Origin: Anaerolineae bacterium
Lineage (GTDB): Bacteria; Chloroflexota; Anaerolineae; 4572-78; J111
Length of the DNA stretch: 64,000 nucleotides
Assembly: GCA_022071955.1 (NCBI GenBank)
Contig: JAJVIM010000007.1
Location: 386,427-450,426 of the forward strand
Direction of reading: 5' to 3'
Part shown: positions 7,729-16,479 of the stretch, piece after piece
Numbering within the stretch: the stretch's first letter is position 1
How the letters are laid out: the number at the start of each line of letters is the position of its first letter
Translations under genes and position numbers: made by a program
The notes under the pieces: generated by a model
The model's input: the letters and a program-made list of their open reading frames with translations, nothing else
What the model was told of the DNA's origin: nothing
Database searches by the model: none

Positions 7729-8558
7729 CTGACTCTCCACTCCGCGTGGCGTTTTTAGGCCAGCGCGGCTCGTACAGCGAAGAAGCTGCGGTTCATTTTT
7801 TTGGCGAAGACGTGACCACGGTTTCGTGCAAGGATTTTGATGATATTTTTGAGGCGGTCAACAACGGCAGTGTTGAGCGCGGTATTTTGCCGCTGGAAAA
7901 TTCGCTGGCCGGCAGCATTCACCGCAACTACGATCTGCTGCTTCGCCACGATCTGTCGATTGTGGGCGAAACGCAAATTGCCGTGGCTCACCAGTTGATC
8001 GCCCTGCCCGGCGTGCAGCTTGGCGATGTGGAAAAGGTGTATTCTCACCCGCAGCCGCTGGCCCAGTGCGAGCGCAACCTGAACCTGCTGCTGCCCCACG
8101 CTGAGCGCGTTTCTACTTACGATACCGCCAGCAGCGTTAAAATGCTGCGCGAGGAAAATCTCACCCACGCTGCGGCGCTCGCCAGCCGGAGGGCGGCCAA
8201 AATCTACCAGATGAACATTCTCCGGGCCGACATGCACGACGACCCGGAAAATTACACTCGTTTTGTGGTTGTCGCCCGCCAGCCCATCACTCCCCACGGC
8301 GAAACCAAAACCTCAATTGTTTTTGCCATGGACAACGTGCCCGGCTCGCTGTTTAAAAGCCTGGCCGTTTTCGCGCTGCGCGATATCGACCTGACCAAAA
8401 TAGAATCCCGGCCGCTGCAGGGCAAACGCTGGCAGTATTTCTTTTATATCGATTTTATTGGCAGCGTCACCGAAGAACGCTGCCAAAACGCGCTCAACCA
8501 CCTGCAAGAAATCGCCACCTATTTCAAAATTTTGGGATCGTATCCGCGAGGCGTGTAA
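7725..8558 (+). CDS. pheA: Prephenate dehydratase
   Basis: Converts prephenate to phenylpyruvate in phenylalanine synthesis. The 277-residue monofunctional form starts RVAFLGQRGSYSEEAA and has ENSLAGSIHRNYD and SHPQPLAQCERNL. The catalytic-region TRF motif is NYTRFVVVA. A C-terminal ACT domain with the ESRP motif (KIESRPLQGKRWQY) predicts feedback inhibition by phenylalanine. It is coupled by 4-nt overlap to the gene before and by 1 nt to the gene after. No chorismate mutase domain is fused. Confidence 0.95.
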   Translation: MTDSPLRVAFLGQRGSYSEEAAVHFFGEDVTTVSCKDFDDIFEAVNNGSVERGILPLENSLAGSIHRNYDLLLRHDLSIVGETQIAVAHQLIALPGVQLGDVEKVYSHPQPLAQCERNLNLLLPHAERVSTYDTASSVKMLREENLTHAAALASRRAAKIYQMNILRADMHDDPENYTRFVVVARQPITPHGETKTSIVFAMDNVPGSLFKSLAVFALRDIDLTKIESRPLQGKRWQYFFYIDFIGSVTEERCQNALNHLQEIATYFKILGSYPRGV

Positions 8559-9118
8559 TGGCCAACCAAAAAGTGATCAGTGTCTTTGGCAGCGCCGCGC
8601 CCAAACCCGGCACGGCCAATTACGAGGCGGCTCGCACGGTGGGCCGGCTGCTGGCCGAGGCCGGCTTTACGGTGCAAACCGGCGGTTATTCCGGGGTGAT
8701 GTCTGCCGCCAGCCAGGGCGCGCGCGAAGCCGGCGGTCACGTTATCGGCGTGACCAGCGCCCAGATTGAGCAGTTTCGCCCCATGCCGGCCAACCAGTGG
8801 GTAGAAACCGAAATCAAGTGCCAAACGTTGCGTGAGCGGCTGCTGTATCTGGTGGATAACGCCGATGGGGTGGTGGCGATGCCCGGCGGCATTGGCACGC
8901 TGTCGGAATTGGCCCTGGTTTGGAGCTTTGTGCAGGTGGGCGAGATTGCGCCGCGGCCCATCATTGCCGTGGGCGGGCTGTGGCAGCGCACGCTGGCGGC
9001 CTTTGTCGATGGCGAATACGTGCGCGACGAACACAAAGCGCTGGTAACGGTGGCTCGCACCGCCGCCGAGGTGGTTAAAAAGCTGGTGGAACAGTTAAAC
9101 GAGGGGGGACCAAAATGA
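8558..9118 (+). CDS. LOG-family protein (PGGxGT Rossmann fold)
   Basis: A 186-residue protein of the LOG / TIGR00730-type family. The N-terminus ISVFGSAAPKPGT and the signature MPGGIGTLSELALV are diagnostic. Family members cleave cytokinin nucleotides or related nucleoside monophosphates; older annotations call them lysine decarboxylases, which is misleading. Start and stop overlap both neighbours (1 nt and 4 nt), placing it inside the pheA operon. The physiological substrate is not evident. Confidence 0.88.
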   Translation: MANQKVISVFGSAAPKPGTANYEAARTVGRLLAEAGFTVQTGGYSGVMSAASQGAREAGGHVIGVTSAQIEQFRPMPANQWVETEIKCQTLRERLLYLVDNADGVVAMPGGIGTLSELALVWSFVQVGEIAPRPIIAVGGLWQRTLAAFVDGEYVRDEHKALVTVARTAAEVVKKLVEQLNEGGPK

Positions 9119-10335
9119 ACGCTGCGGACGTGACTATCCGGCCTATGCAGCCCGGCGAGTTGGATGGGGTGGCCGAATTACGGGCCATCGGCTTTGGCGG
9201 GCAAAAAGATTTGCTGCTGGCCCGCATCAAAGAAGACCCGCGTTACAACGAATCGCACATTTTGGTGGCTGATTGGCAGGGACGGCTGGTGGGCACCGCC
9301 ACCATGTTTCCGGTGCAAATGTGGCTGAGCGGCGTGCCGCAGCCCACCGGCGCGGTCGCTGCGGTGACGGTGCAGCCGGAGTTTCAAAATATCGGCATTG
9401 CCGCCAAATTGATGCAAACCCTCATCACCACCATGCACACCGACGGGCTGGCCCTGTCGATGTTGTTCCCGTTTTCGCACAAATATTATCATCGCTTTGG
9501 CTACGCCGCCGTCAGCGACCTGCATATTTACACCATCGATCCCAAAAATATCGCTGTTACCGGTGATGCCGGCAAAGTGCGGCCGTTTCAGGCCGATGAC
9601 CTGCCGATGTTGCGGGTGGTGTACAAGGGGCAGCTCACCTGGCATAACGGCTGGTTTACCCGCAGTAACGCCTGGTGGGATAAAATTGTGGAGCGCTGGC
9701 AAAATATTGTGGTTTTTGAAAACGATGGCTTTGTCGACGGCTACTACGTTTATTTGATCAAAACCGGGACCAACGGCGAGCGGGTACTCCACCTGCGCGA
9801 GTTTTTTGCCGCCGAGCCGGCCGCTTATCAGGGCTTGCTGGCCTATCTGGCCGGGCAGGATGTTGATGTGATTGAGGTTCTGGCCCCGGCCGATACCCCG
9901 CTGCGTTACAGTCTGCGCCAGCCGGTAGCCGTAGACGGGCAAAATCGACACTGGATTTTTAACGATCTGTGCCACATTGCCGCCGGGCCAATGGGCCGCA
10001 TCATCGATTTGCCCAAAGCGTTGACCACTCGCTTTTACACCCGCGGCGTTTCCGGCGAGCGGGTGCTCAAAGTGTCCGATCCGCTGCTGCCGGCCAACGA
10101 AGCGCCGATTGTGTTCCGGTTGGTGGATGGCCGGGCCGAAACGCGGCCCGCCGGCGACGCCGCGCCGCAAATTGAAACCGACATCGCCACACTAACGCAG
10201 GTGATTTGCGGCTATCTCAGCGCCACCGATGCGCGCCGGTTGGGCCGTTTGTCCACCGATGCCGATACTGCCAGTTGGCTGGACAAGATCATGGTCGATG
10301 CGCCGCTGTTCATCCCGGCGGGTGACTGGTTTTAA
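9115..10335 (+). CDS. Eis-like GNAT N-acetyltransferase
   Basis: A 406-residue protein with the three-part Eis layout. A first GNAT domain has the acetyl-CoA loop region PEFQNIGIAAKLMQT (about residues 88-102) and HKYYHRFGY, which matches the segment carrying the general-acid Tyr in Eis. A second GNAT-like domain and a C-terminal SCP2-like domain (ERVLKVSDPLLPANEAPIVF) follow. It ends in Phe, as in mycobacterial Eis, whose terminal carboxylate takes part in catalysis. Eis proteins acetylate amine substrates including aminoglycosides; the native substrate here is unknown. Last gene of the operon. Confidence 0.88.
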   Translation: MNAADVTIRPMQPGELDGVAELRAIGFGGQKDLLLARIKEDPRYNESHILVADWQGRLVGTATMFPVQMWLSGVPQPTGAVAAVTVQPEFQNIGIAAKLMQTLITTMHTDGLALSMLFPFSHKYYHRFGYAAVSDLHIYTIDPKNIAVTGDAGKVRPFQADDLPMLRVVYKGQLTWHNGWFTRSNAWWDKIVERWQNIVVFENDGFVDGYYVYLIKTGTNGERVLHLREFFAAEPAAYQGLLAYLAGQDVDVIEVLAPADTPLRYSLRQPVAVDGQNRHWIFNDLCHIAAGPMGRIIDLPKALTTRFYTRGVSGERVLKVSDPLLPANEAPIVFRLVDGRAETRPAGDAAPQIETDIATLTQVICGYLSATDARRLGRLSTDADTASWLDKIMVDAPLFIPAGDWF

Positions 10336-10365
10336 ATTTTGAAAAGAATAAACCCCCACCCCTAA

Positions 10366-10490
10366 CCCCTCCCCCTGCCAGGGGGAGGGGAATAAAAAAA
10401 CGGTGAGCGGCGGCGGGCGACACGCGCCCGCCGCCGCTCACCGAAACACCCCCTTCCCTGGGGAAGGGGGCAGGGGGGATGGGGCAGTTT
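10366..10490. repeat. GC-rich palindromic repeats at operon end
   Basis: The gap 10336-10671 begins with a C-rich/G-rich palindrome (arms CCCCTCCCCCTG and CAGGGGGAGGGG, 10366-10390). A perfect 19-bp inverted repeat follows (10401-10419 with 10425-10443, half-site CGGTGAGCGGCGGCGGGCG), then a second C/G-rich hairpin (about 10450-10472). The first two could stop transcription or protect the 3' end of the Eis transcript. The rest of the gap holds the csp promoter and leader. Confidence 0.75.
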
Positions 10491-10531
10491 TATATTTAAC
10501 GAAATTTTAACAAAACCTTTATAAAAAATCC

Positions 10532-10559
10532 TTGACAAAATCCGTTTTAGATGTATAAT
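10532..10559 (+). promoter_or_regulatory. Consensus sigma-70 promoter of the cold-shock gene
   Basis: TTGACA (10532-10537) and TATAAT (10554-10559), both perfect, with a 16-nt spacer. The predicted start near 10566 gives a leader of about 105 nt. Confidence 0.9.
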
Positions 10560-10597
10560 TTTTCACGGAATTCAATACTTGTGGTAGTCTTTCGCAG

Positions 10598-10634
10598 AGC
10601 CGCAGGGATGCAGTATTGGTCCGGCGGCTTTTTT
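10598..10634 (+). promoter_or_regulatory. Terminator-like hairpin in the cold-shock leader
   Basis: Arms AGCCGC (10598-10603) and GCGGCT (10624-10629) enclose about 20 nt and are followed by six T (10629-10634). It lies between the csp promoter and its RBS, so it could be an attenuator or a temperature-sensitive structure, or it could end a roughly 70-nt leader RNA. Confidence 0.55.
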
Positions 10635-10671
10635 GTTGCCTATTCACTTCGCGGAAAGGAGGTATACCCCA

Positions 10672-10881
10672 ATGTCCAATCGACTGACCGGAACTGTGAA
10701 ATGGTTTGATGCTTCCAAAGGATACGGCTACATCGATGCAGGAACCGACGAAGATGTCTTTGTGTACTACCAGTCAATTATCGGTAACGGCTTCAGAAAT
10801 TTATTAGCCGGCGACCGGGTGGAATTTTCTATGTCACGCAAACCCAGCGGCCCTGTGGCGCTTGAAGTTTCAAAAGCGTAG
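10672..10881 (+). CDS. Cold-shock domain protein
   Basis: A 69-residue CspA-type OB-fold protein that binds single-stranded RNA/DNA. RNP-1 reads KGYGYI and RNP-2 reads VFVYYQ, where the family usually has KGFGFI and VFVHFS, so aromatic-to-Tyr changes occur in both motifs. It starts at ATG 10672 behind a near-perfect RBS AAAGGAGGT; the upstream TTG at 10633 lies in the leader T-run and is rejected. It is transcribed alone, between its own promoter and a terminator at 10910-10935. Confidence 0.93.
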   Translation: MSNRLTGTVKWFDASKGYGYIDAGTDEDVFVYYQSIIGNGFRNLLAGDRVEFSMSRKPSGPVALEVSKA

Positions 10882-10909
10882 GCCATGTGTGATCGTAAAA
10901 TGGAATCTG

Positions 10910-10935
10910 AACCCCGGCCATCGCTGGGGTTTTTT
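10910..10935 (+). terminator. Rho-independent terminator of the cold-shock gene
   Basis: Stem AACCCC/GGGGTT (10910-10915 with 10926-10931), 10-nt loop, then a T run to 10935. Confidence 0.88.
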
Positions 10936-11026
10936 GTTGCCGCCACGTCTACTACCTGTGATACTCTGTAACGAGTTCCATCAACTTCAACAACTGCCTG
11001 ATACTGATTTCTAGGAGGAAATATAA

Positions 11027-12676
11027 ATGGCAACACCTAATAAATTAAGAATTATCCCCTTGGGCGGCCTGGGGGAGGTCGGCAAAAATATGACGGCCAT
11101 CGAATACGGCCGCAACGTGCTGATCATCGACGCCGGGGTGATGTTCCCCGAACACGACATGCTTGGCGTTGATCTGGTTATTCCCGATTACACCACCTAT
11201 CTCAAAGACAAAAAAGATTGGGTGCGCGGCATTGTGGTAACCCACGGTCACGAAGACCACATTGGCGGCCTGCCCTATTTGCTGGCCGAAATCCAGGCGC
11301 CGATCTACGCCACCCGCCTCACCGCCGGGCTGATCGAGCTGAAACTCAGCAAGCACCAAATGGCCAGCCAGGCCAGTTTGAACATCGTCGCCGCCGGCGA
11401 CCGCAAATCGTTGGGCGGGCTGTTTGATGTGGAGTTTTTCCACGTTTGCCACTCCATCCCCGATGCCGTTGGGCTGGCGATTCGCACGCCGTCCGGGCTG
11501 ATCGTTCACACCGGCGACTTTAAGTTTGATTACACGCCGGCCTGGGGTGAGCCGCCCGATTTTGGCGCGCTGGCCCGGCTGGGCCACGAAGGTGTGCTGG
11601 TATTAATGAGCGACAGCACCAACGCCGACAACCCCGGCTTTACCCCCTCGGAAAAAACCGTGGACGAGGGGCTGAACAAGGTTTTCCGCGAAGCCAAAGG
11701 CCGGGTGATTCTGGCCACGTTTGGCTCGCTGATTTCACGGGTGCAGCAAATTATTCACGCCGCAGCGCGTCACAACCGGGTCGTCGCCATCGATGGCCGT
11801 AGCCTGGAAGAAAGCGTGCAGCGCGCGCAGGATTTGGGTTATCTGGATGTGCCGCCCGGCGTGCTGGTTGAGCTGCCGGCGCTCAAAGGCCGGCCCGATC
11901 ACCAGATTGCCATCATCGCCACCGGCAGCCAGGGCGAACCGAGTGCCGCGCTGGGGCGAATGGCCGTCGGTCGGCATAAGCAAATCACCATCAAACCCGG
12001 CGACACGGTCGTCATGTCGTCGCGGGTGATCCCCGGCAACGAGCAGGTTGTGGGCCGGGCCATCAACAACCTGTTCAAACGCGGCGCGCGGGTTATTTAC
12101 GACCGCGGCAGCAACGTCCACGTGAGCGGCCACGCCAGCCAGGAAGAGCTGAAACTGCTGCTCAACCTGGTCAAACCAAAATATTTTATCCCCGTGCACG
12201 GTGAACTGCGCCACCTGCATTCGCACGCCGAGCTGGCCCGCCAGCAGGGTATTCCCGCCGAAAATATTTTTGTGCTGGAAAACGGCGCGGTGATGGAGTT
12301 TGATGAGAAAGGCGCGCGCTTTATCGAGCGCATCCCCGGCGGGTACGTGTTTGTTGATGGCAGCGGCGTGGGCGATATTGGCCCGCAAGTGCTGCGCGAC
12401 CGCGAAATCCTGTCGCAGGATGGCTTTGTGCTGGCGGTTGTTCGGCTCAACGGCAAATCCGGCGAAGTGGTGGGCCGGCCGCAGATTATCACCCGTGGCT
12501 TTGTGTACGTTAAAGAAAATATGGATTTGATCGAGCGGGCCGAAGAGCAGGTGATCAACGCCCTGCGCCGTAACGGGACCGACCCGCAAACGGCCATTCG
12601 CAAATCGTTGTCTGATCTGCTTTACAGCGAAACTCAGCGCCAGCCGATGATTATGCCGGTGGTCATTGACAACTAA
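11027..12676 (+). CDS. rnj: Ribonuclease J
   Basis: A 549-residue metallo-beta-lactamase/beta-CASP nuclease with 5'-3' exo- and endonuclease activity on mRNA and rRNA precursors. It has RIIPLGGLGEVGKNM at the N-terminus, the zinc motif THGHEDHIGG (His73, His75, Asp77, His78), HTGDFKFD, the beta-CASP GSQGEPSAALGRMA and the C-terminal HxH region PVHGELRHL. RBS AGGAGG at 11013-11018 precedes the ATG. RNase J is typical of lineages such as Firmicutes, Actinobacteria and Chloroflexota. It is monocistronic between a terminator and the ychF promoter. Confidence 0.97.
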   Translation: MATPNKLRIIPLGGLGEVGKNMTAIEYGRNVLIIDAGVMFPEHDMLGVDLVIPDYTTYLKDKKDWVRGIVVTHGHEDHIGGLPYLLAEIQAPIYATRLTAGLIELKLSKHQMASQASLNIVAAGDRKSLGGLFDVEFFHVCHSIPDAVGLAIRTPSGLIVHTGDFKFDYTPAWGEPPDFGALARLGHEGVLVLMSDSTNADNPGFTPSEKTVDEGLNKVFREAKGRVILATFGSLISRVQQIIHAAARHNRVVAIDGRSLEESVQRAQDLGYLDVPPGVLVELPALKGRPDHQIAIIATGSQGEPSAALGRMAVGRHKQITIKPGDTVVMSSRVIPGNEQVVGRAINNLFKRGARVIYDRGSNVHVSGHASQEELKLLLNLVKPKYFIPVHGELRHLHSHAELARQQGIPAENIFVLENGAVMEFDEKGARFIERIPGGYVFVDGSGVGDIGPQVLRDREILSQDGFVLAVVRLNGKSGEVVGRPQIITRGFVYVKENMDLIERAEEQVINALRRNGTDPQTAIRKSLSDLLYSETQRQPMIMPVVIDN

Positions 12677-12685
12677 CCGCTCAGA

Positions 12686-12714
12686 TTGACCAATCCGCCC
12701 GGCTGAAATAGAAT
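12686..12714 (+). promoter_or_regulatory. Sigma-70 promoter of ychF
   Basis: TTGACC (12686-12691), a 17-nt spacer and TAGAAT (12709-12714), 62 nt before the ATG. Confidence 0.75.
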
Positions 12715-12727
12715 AAACTGAAATTTG

Positions 12728-12749
12728 GCCCACCAAACTGCTGGTGGGC
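12728..12749 (+). promoter_or_regulatory. 5'-leader hairpin of ychF
   Basis: Perfect 8-bp stem GCCCACCA/TGGTGGGC with a 6-nt loop. It begins within about 10 nt of the predicted transcription start, so it may cap and protect the mRNA 5' end. It could instead be the terminator of rnj, although the following T-rich stretch is interrupted. Confidence 0.55.
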
Positions 12750-12775
12750 ATTTCTTTCAGAAAACGAGGAACGCC

Positions 12776-13873
12776 ATGCGAATTGGAATTATTGGTTTGC
12801 CCAACAGCGGTAAAACCACTATTTTTAACGTGCTCACCGGCGGCCACGCGCCCACAGCGGCGTACACCGGCGGTACTTTTCAGGTGCACACGGCGGTGGT
12901 CAACGTGCCGGACAGCCGGGTTGACGCGCTGGCCAAAATGTACAATCCCAAAAAGATCACCCATGCCCGGGTTGAATACGCCGACATTGCCGGGTTGAGT
13001 AGCCAGACCGAAGGCGAAACGCGCGGCGCCAGCATCGGCGGGGAGCTGATGAACGCGATGGCCAATAACGATGCGCTGCTGCACGTGGTGCGCGTATTTG
13101 CAGATGACAGCGTGCCGCATCCGCTGGGCGGGGTTGACCCGCTGCGCGATGTGGCCACCCTCGACGCCGAACTGACGCTATCGGACTTGAGCAAAATAGA
13201 AAACCGGCTGGAACGGCTCGAAGTCAGCTTGAAAAAGGGTAAAGCTATTCCCACGTTTGAGGATGACAAAATTGAATTTGATATTCTCAGCCGGCTCAAG
13301 CCGCATGTGGAAAATGGCCTGCCCATCCGTGATTTTGATTTAGCCGAGGACGAACTGCGGCGGCTGCGCGGCTTTCAGTTTCTCAGCGCCAAACCGCTGC
13401 TGGTGATGTTCAATCTGGGTGATGACGCCGAGCCGCCGCAACTGGATTATCCGCATAAAAAGAGCGCGGTCACTTCGGTGCGGGGCCGGCTGGAAATGGA
13501 CATCGCCCAACTGGACAACGACGACGACCGGGCCATGTTTATGGACGAATACGGGCTGACCGAACTGAGCGCCGGCCGCGTTATCCGTGAAAGCTACGAT
13601 CTGCTGGGCCGGATGGTCTTTTTTACCGTGGGCGAGGACGAAGTTCGCGCCTGGGAAACCAATCGCGGCGCGCCGGCGCTGGAGTGCGCCGGCACCATCC
13701 ACACCGATCTGGCCCGCGGTTTTATCCGCGCCGAGGTGGTCAGTTACGACGATTTGATGGCCGCCGGCTCCAACGCCGCGGCGCGCTCGGCGGGCAAGAT
13801 TCGGTTGGAAGGCAAAGAGTACGTGGTTGAAGATGGTGATATTCTGGTGATCCGGTTTAACGTCAACAAGTAA
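12776..13873 (+). CDS. ychF: YchF/Obg-family nucleotide-binding protein
   Basis: A 365-residue translation-factor-type P-loop protein. Walker A is GLPNSGKTT, and the switch region includes VEYADIAGLS. The base-specificity segment reads LLVMFNLGDD instead of NKxD, in line with the relaxed or ATP preference of YchF. A C-terminal TGS domain ends in IRLEGKEYVVEDGDILVIRF. YchF associates with ribosomes and in several bacteria affects oxidative-stress response. Start ATG 12776 follows GAGGA; the TTG at 12725 falls before the leader hairpin and is rejected. Confidence 0.92.
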   Translation: MRIGIIGLPNSGKTTIFNVLTGGHAPTAAYTGGTFQVHTAVVNVPDSRVDALAKMYNPKKITHARVEYADIAGLSSQTEGETRGASIGGELMNAMANNDALLHVVRVFADDSVPHPLGGVDPLRDVATLDAELTLSDLSKIENRLERLEVSLKKGKAIPTFEDDKIEFDILSRLKPHVENGLPIRDFDLAEDELRRLRGFQFLSAKPLLVMFNLGDDAEPPQLDYPHKKSAVTSVRGRLEMDIAQLDNDDDRAMFMDEYGLTELSAGRVIRESYDLLGRMVFFTVGEDEVRAWETNRGAPALECAGTIHTDLARGFIRAEVVSYDDLMAAGSNAAARSAGKIRLEGKEYVVEDGDILVIRFNVNK

Positions 13874-13891
13874 CCGCGCTCTCTGGCGCTT

Positions 13892-13920
13892 TTTACAACG
13901 TTGTCAACTTATGGTATAGT
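13892..13920 (+). promoter_or_regulatory. Sigma-70 promoter of the PfkB-kinase gene
   Basis: TTTACA (13892-13897), a 17-nt spacer and TATAGT (13915-13920) preceded by TGG, an extended -10. The predicted start is about 30 nt before the ATG. Confidence 0.75.
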
Positions 13921-13956
13921 TTGCACAGACCGTAGTTGCGCAAAAACAGGTGGGTG

Positions 13957-14898
13957 ATGGCCAACGCAATTCCTTCTCAATCGTACGTGCTGGTGATTGG
14001 TTCGGCCGGTATCGATTCCAAAGGCCGGGCCGGTGGCCCGTTGACGCTGGGTACCAGCACGCCGGGTAACGTGCGTGTGTCGGTGGGGGGGGTAGCCCGC
14101 AACGTAGCCGACAACCTGACCCGACTGGGCGAACAGGCCGTGTTACTGTCGGCCATTGGGCAGGATGGCTCGGGCAAACGCATCCTCAATAATGCCGCCG
14201 AGGTGGGCATCAATACTGAATTTTGTATTGTTTCCGACACGCTGCATACCTCGGCTTACCTGGCGCTGCTGGATGAAAACGGCAATTTGGTGATGTCGGT
14301 GGATGATATGCGGGTGATGGCCTGCATCACTCCCAAACTGATCGAAGACCGGCGTGACCTGATCAAAAAAGCGCGCATGGTCGTCATCGACAGCAATCTG
14401 TCGCAGGAGAGTATCAACACAGTTTTTCGATGTGCCCGGCGTTACAAAGTTCGCGTCTGCGCCGACCCCACCTCCACGGTGTTAGCGCCCCGGCTCAAAC
14501 CCCATCTGTCCAGAATTTACATGATCACCCCCAACATCGCCGAGGCCCAGGTTTTGAGCGAGTGCACCATTAAAAGTGAAGACGACGCCATTACGGCGGC
14601 TCGCCAGTTGGTGGCCCGGGGTGTGGAAATAGCAATGATTACTCTGGCCGAAGAAGGTGTGGTGTACGCCACGGCCAATGCCAGCGGCCACGTACCGGCT
14701 ATGGCCACCGAGCTGGTTGACTCAACCGGCGCCAGCGACGCGCTCACCGCCACTGTGGTGTTTGCTCTGCTCAACGATATTCCCATCGACGAAGCGGTGC
14801 GGCTGGGGGTGAGCGCCGCGGCGTTAACCCTGGCCACCGATGAAACCGTTTATCCGGAACTCAGCCTGGACCTGCTTTACGACAGCCTGGTCATCTAA
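13957..14898 (+). CDS. PfkB-family sugar/nucleoside kinase
   Basis: A 313-residue ribokinase-fold kinase. Substrate-side signature: SVGGVARNVADNLTRLG. ATP-side signature: DSTGASDALTATVV, in which the usual GAGD is GASD with the catalytic Asp kept. The N-terminus IGSAGIDSKG and the VGGVARNVA motif resemble pseudouridine kinases and other nucleoside kinases more than ribokinase. The exact substrate cannot be read from sequence. ATG 13957 is chosen over TTG 13936 and GTG 13954. maoC-like begins 15 nt after the stop. Confidence 0.88.
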   Translation: MANAIPSQSYVLVIGSAGIDSKGRAGGPLTLGTSTPGNVRVSVGGVARNVADNLTRLGEQAVLLSAIGQDGSGKRILNNAAEVGINTEFCIVSDTLHTSAYLALLDENGNLVMSVDDMRVMACITPKLIEDRRDLIKKARMVVIDSNLSQESINTVFRCARRYKVRVCADPTSTVLAPRLKPHLSRIYMITPNIAEAQVLSECTIKSEDDAITAARQLVARGVEIAMITLAEEGVVYATANASGHVPAMATELVDSTGASDALTATVVFALLNDIPIDEAVRLGVSAAALTLATDETVYPELSLDLLYDSLVI

Positions 14899-14913
14899 TT
14901 TCAGGAGGATAGA

Positions 14914-15369
14914 ATGAACAGCCCGGTGCGCGGGATGTTTTTTGAGGATTTTGAAGTGGGTCTGGAAATTATAACCTCCGCCCGCACCATTACCGAAACT
15001 GATATTGTTAATTTTGCCGGCCTGTCTGGCGATTTCAATTTTATTCACACCAACGCCGAAGCGGCCAAAGAATCGCCGTTTGGGCAGCGGGTAGCGCACG
15101 GCATGCTGGTGGCCTCTATTGCCACCGGGCTGGCCGTGCAGCAGGGATTCATCGATGGCACGACGCTGGCTTTTCGCGAACTAACGTGGAAGTTCACCCG
15201 CCCGGTGTTTATTGGTGATACCATTTTGGTAGCCATCAAAACCACCGAAACCAAACCGATGGCCAAACTCGGTGGCGGGCTGGTAGTTTTTGAGGCGCGC
15301 GTGCTCAATCAAAACGATGAGGTTGTGCACAAAGGCGAATGGCGGATGCTGATTCGCTCCAGGGCATAA
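14914..15369 (+). CDS. MaoC-like hot-dog dehydratase
   Basis: A 151-residue single-domain (R)-hydratase-like protein. The hydratase catalytic block (Asp and His) is seen as GDFNFIHTNAEAAKESPFG, followed by VAHGMLVASI. Members hydrate or dehydrate acyl-CoA thioesters. A strong RBS AGGAGG lies 6 nt upstream of the ATG. It is placed between a kinase and a GNAT gene on the same strand, so no pathway is implied. Confidence 0.88.
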   Translation: MNSPVRGMFFEDFEVGLEIITSARTITETDIVNFAGLSGDFNFIHTNAEAAKESPFGQRVAHGMLVASIATGLAVQQGFIDGTTLAFRELTWKFTRPVFIGDTILVAIKTTETKPMAKLGGGLVVFEARVLNQNDEVVHKGEWRMLIRSRA

Positions 15370-15391
15370 AGTATTTGTAGAGGCCGCACAG

Positions 15392-16405
15392 ATGGCGGTT
15401 TTGGCCAGTCAACTCAAAAAAGAAGATAGCTTTGGCTTGCGGCCAATGGATCCCGTGCGCGATCTGGGCGCTGTGGCCGATTTGATTGAAGAGGCCTTTG
15501 CCGATGACCTGGATCAATCCGGCCAAAACGCCCTGCGCGAGCTGCGCTGGCTCAGCCGCCTCAAACCCTTGTTGTGGTGGATGACGTATGCCAACCCGGA
15601 CCACACCGATTTTTTGTCGGGCTTTGTTTGGGAAGAGGACAACAAGGTGGTGGGCAACATCACCATCAACCGGCACAATGCCGGTTCCCGGCGCTGGTTA
15701 ATTAGCAATCTGGCGGTGTCGGCCAAATATCGACAGCGGGGCATTGCCCGCAGCCTGATGTACGCCGCGCTGGAACTGGTTGAGGAATACAGCGGCTCGG
15801 TGGTTTCCCTGCAAGTGCGCGCCGACAACAAACCGGCGCTGCGGCTCTACCACAGCCTCAATTTTAGAGAGATTTCCGGCACAACGCATCTTTCTGCTGC
15901 CCACGTACCTATCGTTTCTGAATCGCTGCCACTGCCCCGGGCCGTTATTCTGCGCGATAGAAACTACAACCTCAGTGACAGCCGCGCCGCTTACGATTTG
16001 GCTTCGGTTTCAACGCCGTTGACGGTTCAAAAAGAGTGGCCCATTCGGCAGGGGCAATTTCGCCTCAACAGCAACGAACAGTTCACCAACGCCATCAGTT
16101 GGTTGTGGGGCGGCGGTTCGGCGGCGCACTGGGTGGTTGAAGACGGGCATCGGTTTGTGGCCACCATCAATATTCAACCCGGCACGTGGCGCAAAGCGCA
16201 TCAGATTGATTTAACGGTTCACCCTGACTGGCGCGGGGTGCTGGAACGACCGCTGGTGGCTCGGGCGTTGTCCCATTTACGAACATGGCGCAGCCAGGGG
16301 CTCGCAGTTAGGCAGCCGGCTTACCACCCGGAAGCAGCGGAAGCCTACAAATATTTTGGTCTGAAAGAAACCCAGACTCTCATCTGGATGAAACGGGATA
16401 TGTGA
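15392..16405 (+). CDS. GNAT-family N-acetyltransferase, two-domain
   Basis: A 337-residue protein. The N-terminal GNAT domain has NLAVSAKYRQRGIARSLM (acetyl-CoA loop QRGIA, about residues 110-114). The C-terminal half (about 190-337) looks like a second, degenerate GNAT domain, with LTVHPDWRGVLERPLVARAL and QTLIWMKRDM at the end. The substrate is unknown. The stop overlaps a GTG of the downstream frame (ATGTGA), but the glycosyltransferase more likely starts at ATG 16480. Confidence 0.85.
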   Translation: MAVLASQLKKEDSFGLRPMDPVRDLGAVADLIEEAFADDLDQSGQNALRELRWLSRLKPLLWWMTYANPDHTDFLSGFVWEEDNKVVGNITINRHNAGSRRWLISNLAVSAKYRQRGIARSLMYAALELVEEYSGSVVSLQVRADNKPALRLYHSLNFREISGTTHLSAAHVPIVSESLPLPRAVILRDRNYNLSDSRAAYDLASVSTPLTVQKEWPIRQGQFRLNSNEQFTNAISWLWGGGSAAHWVVEDGHRFVATINIQPGTWRKAHQIDLTVHPDWRGVLERPLVARALSHLRTWRSQGLAVRQPAYHPEAAEAYKYFGLKETQTLIWMKRDM

Positions 16406-16479
16406 CCTTTAATCCGGGTAGGCAGTGTCTGCCCTGTAATCTCAGGCTGGGCCGCGGCTCAGTCTTTTCTGTTTATATT

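Noticed and set aside
10366..10472. Insertion-sequence ends
   Set aside because: The palindromes have no transposase frame between or beside them and similar C/G-rich runs occur at other operon ends.
11735..13120. A 461-codon minus-strand frame across rnj and ychF
   Set aside because: It is antisense to two well-supported genes and spans their intergenic promoter; no family motif.
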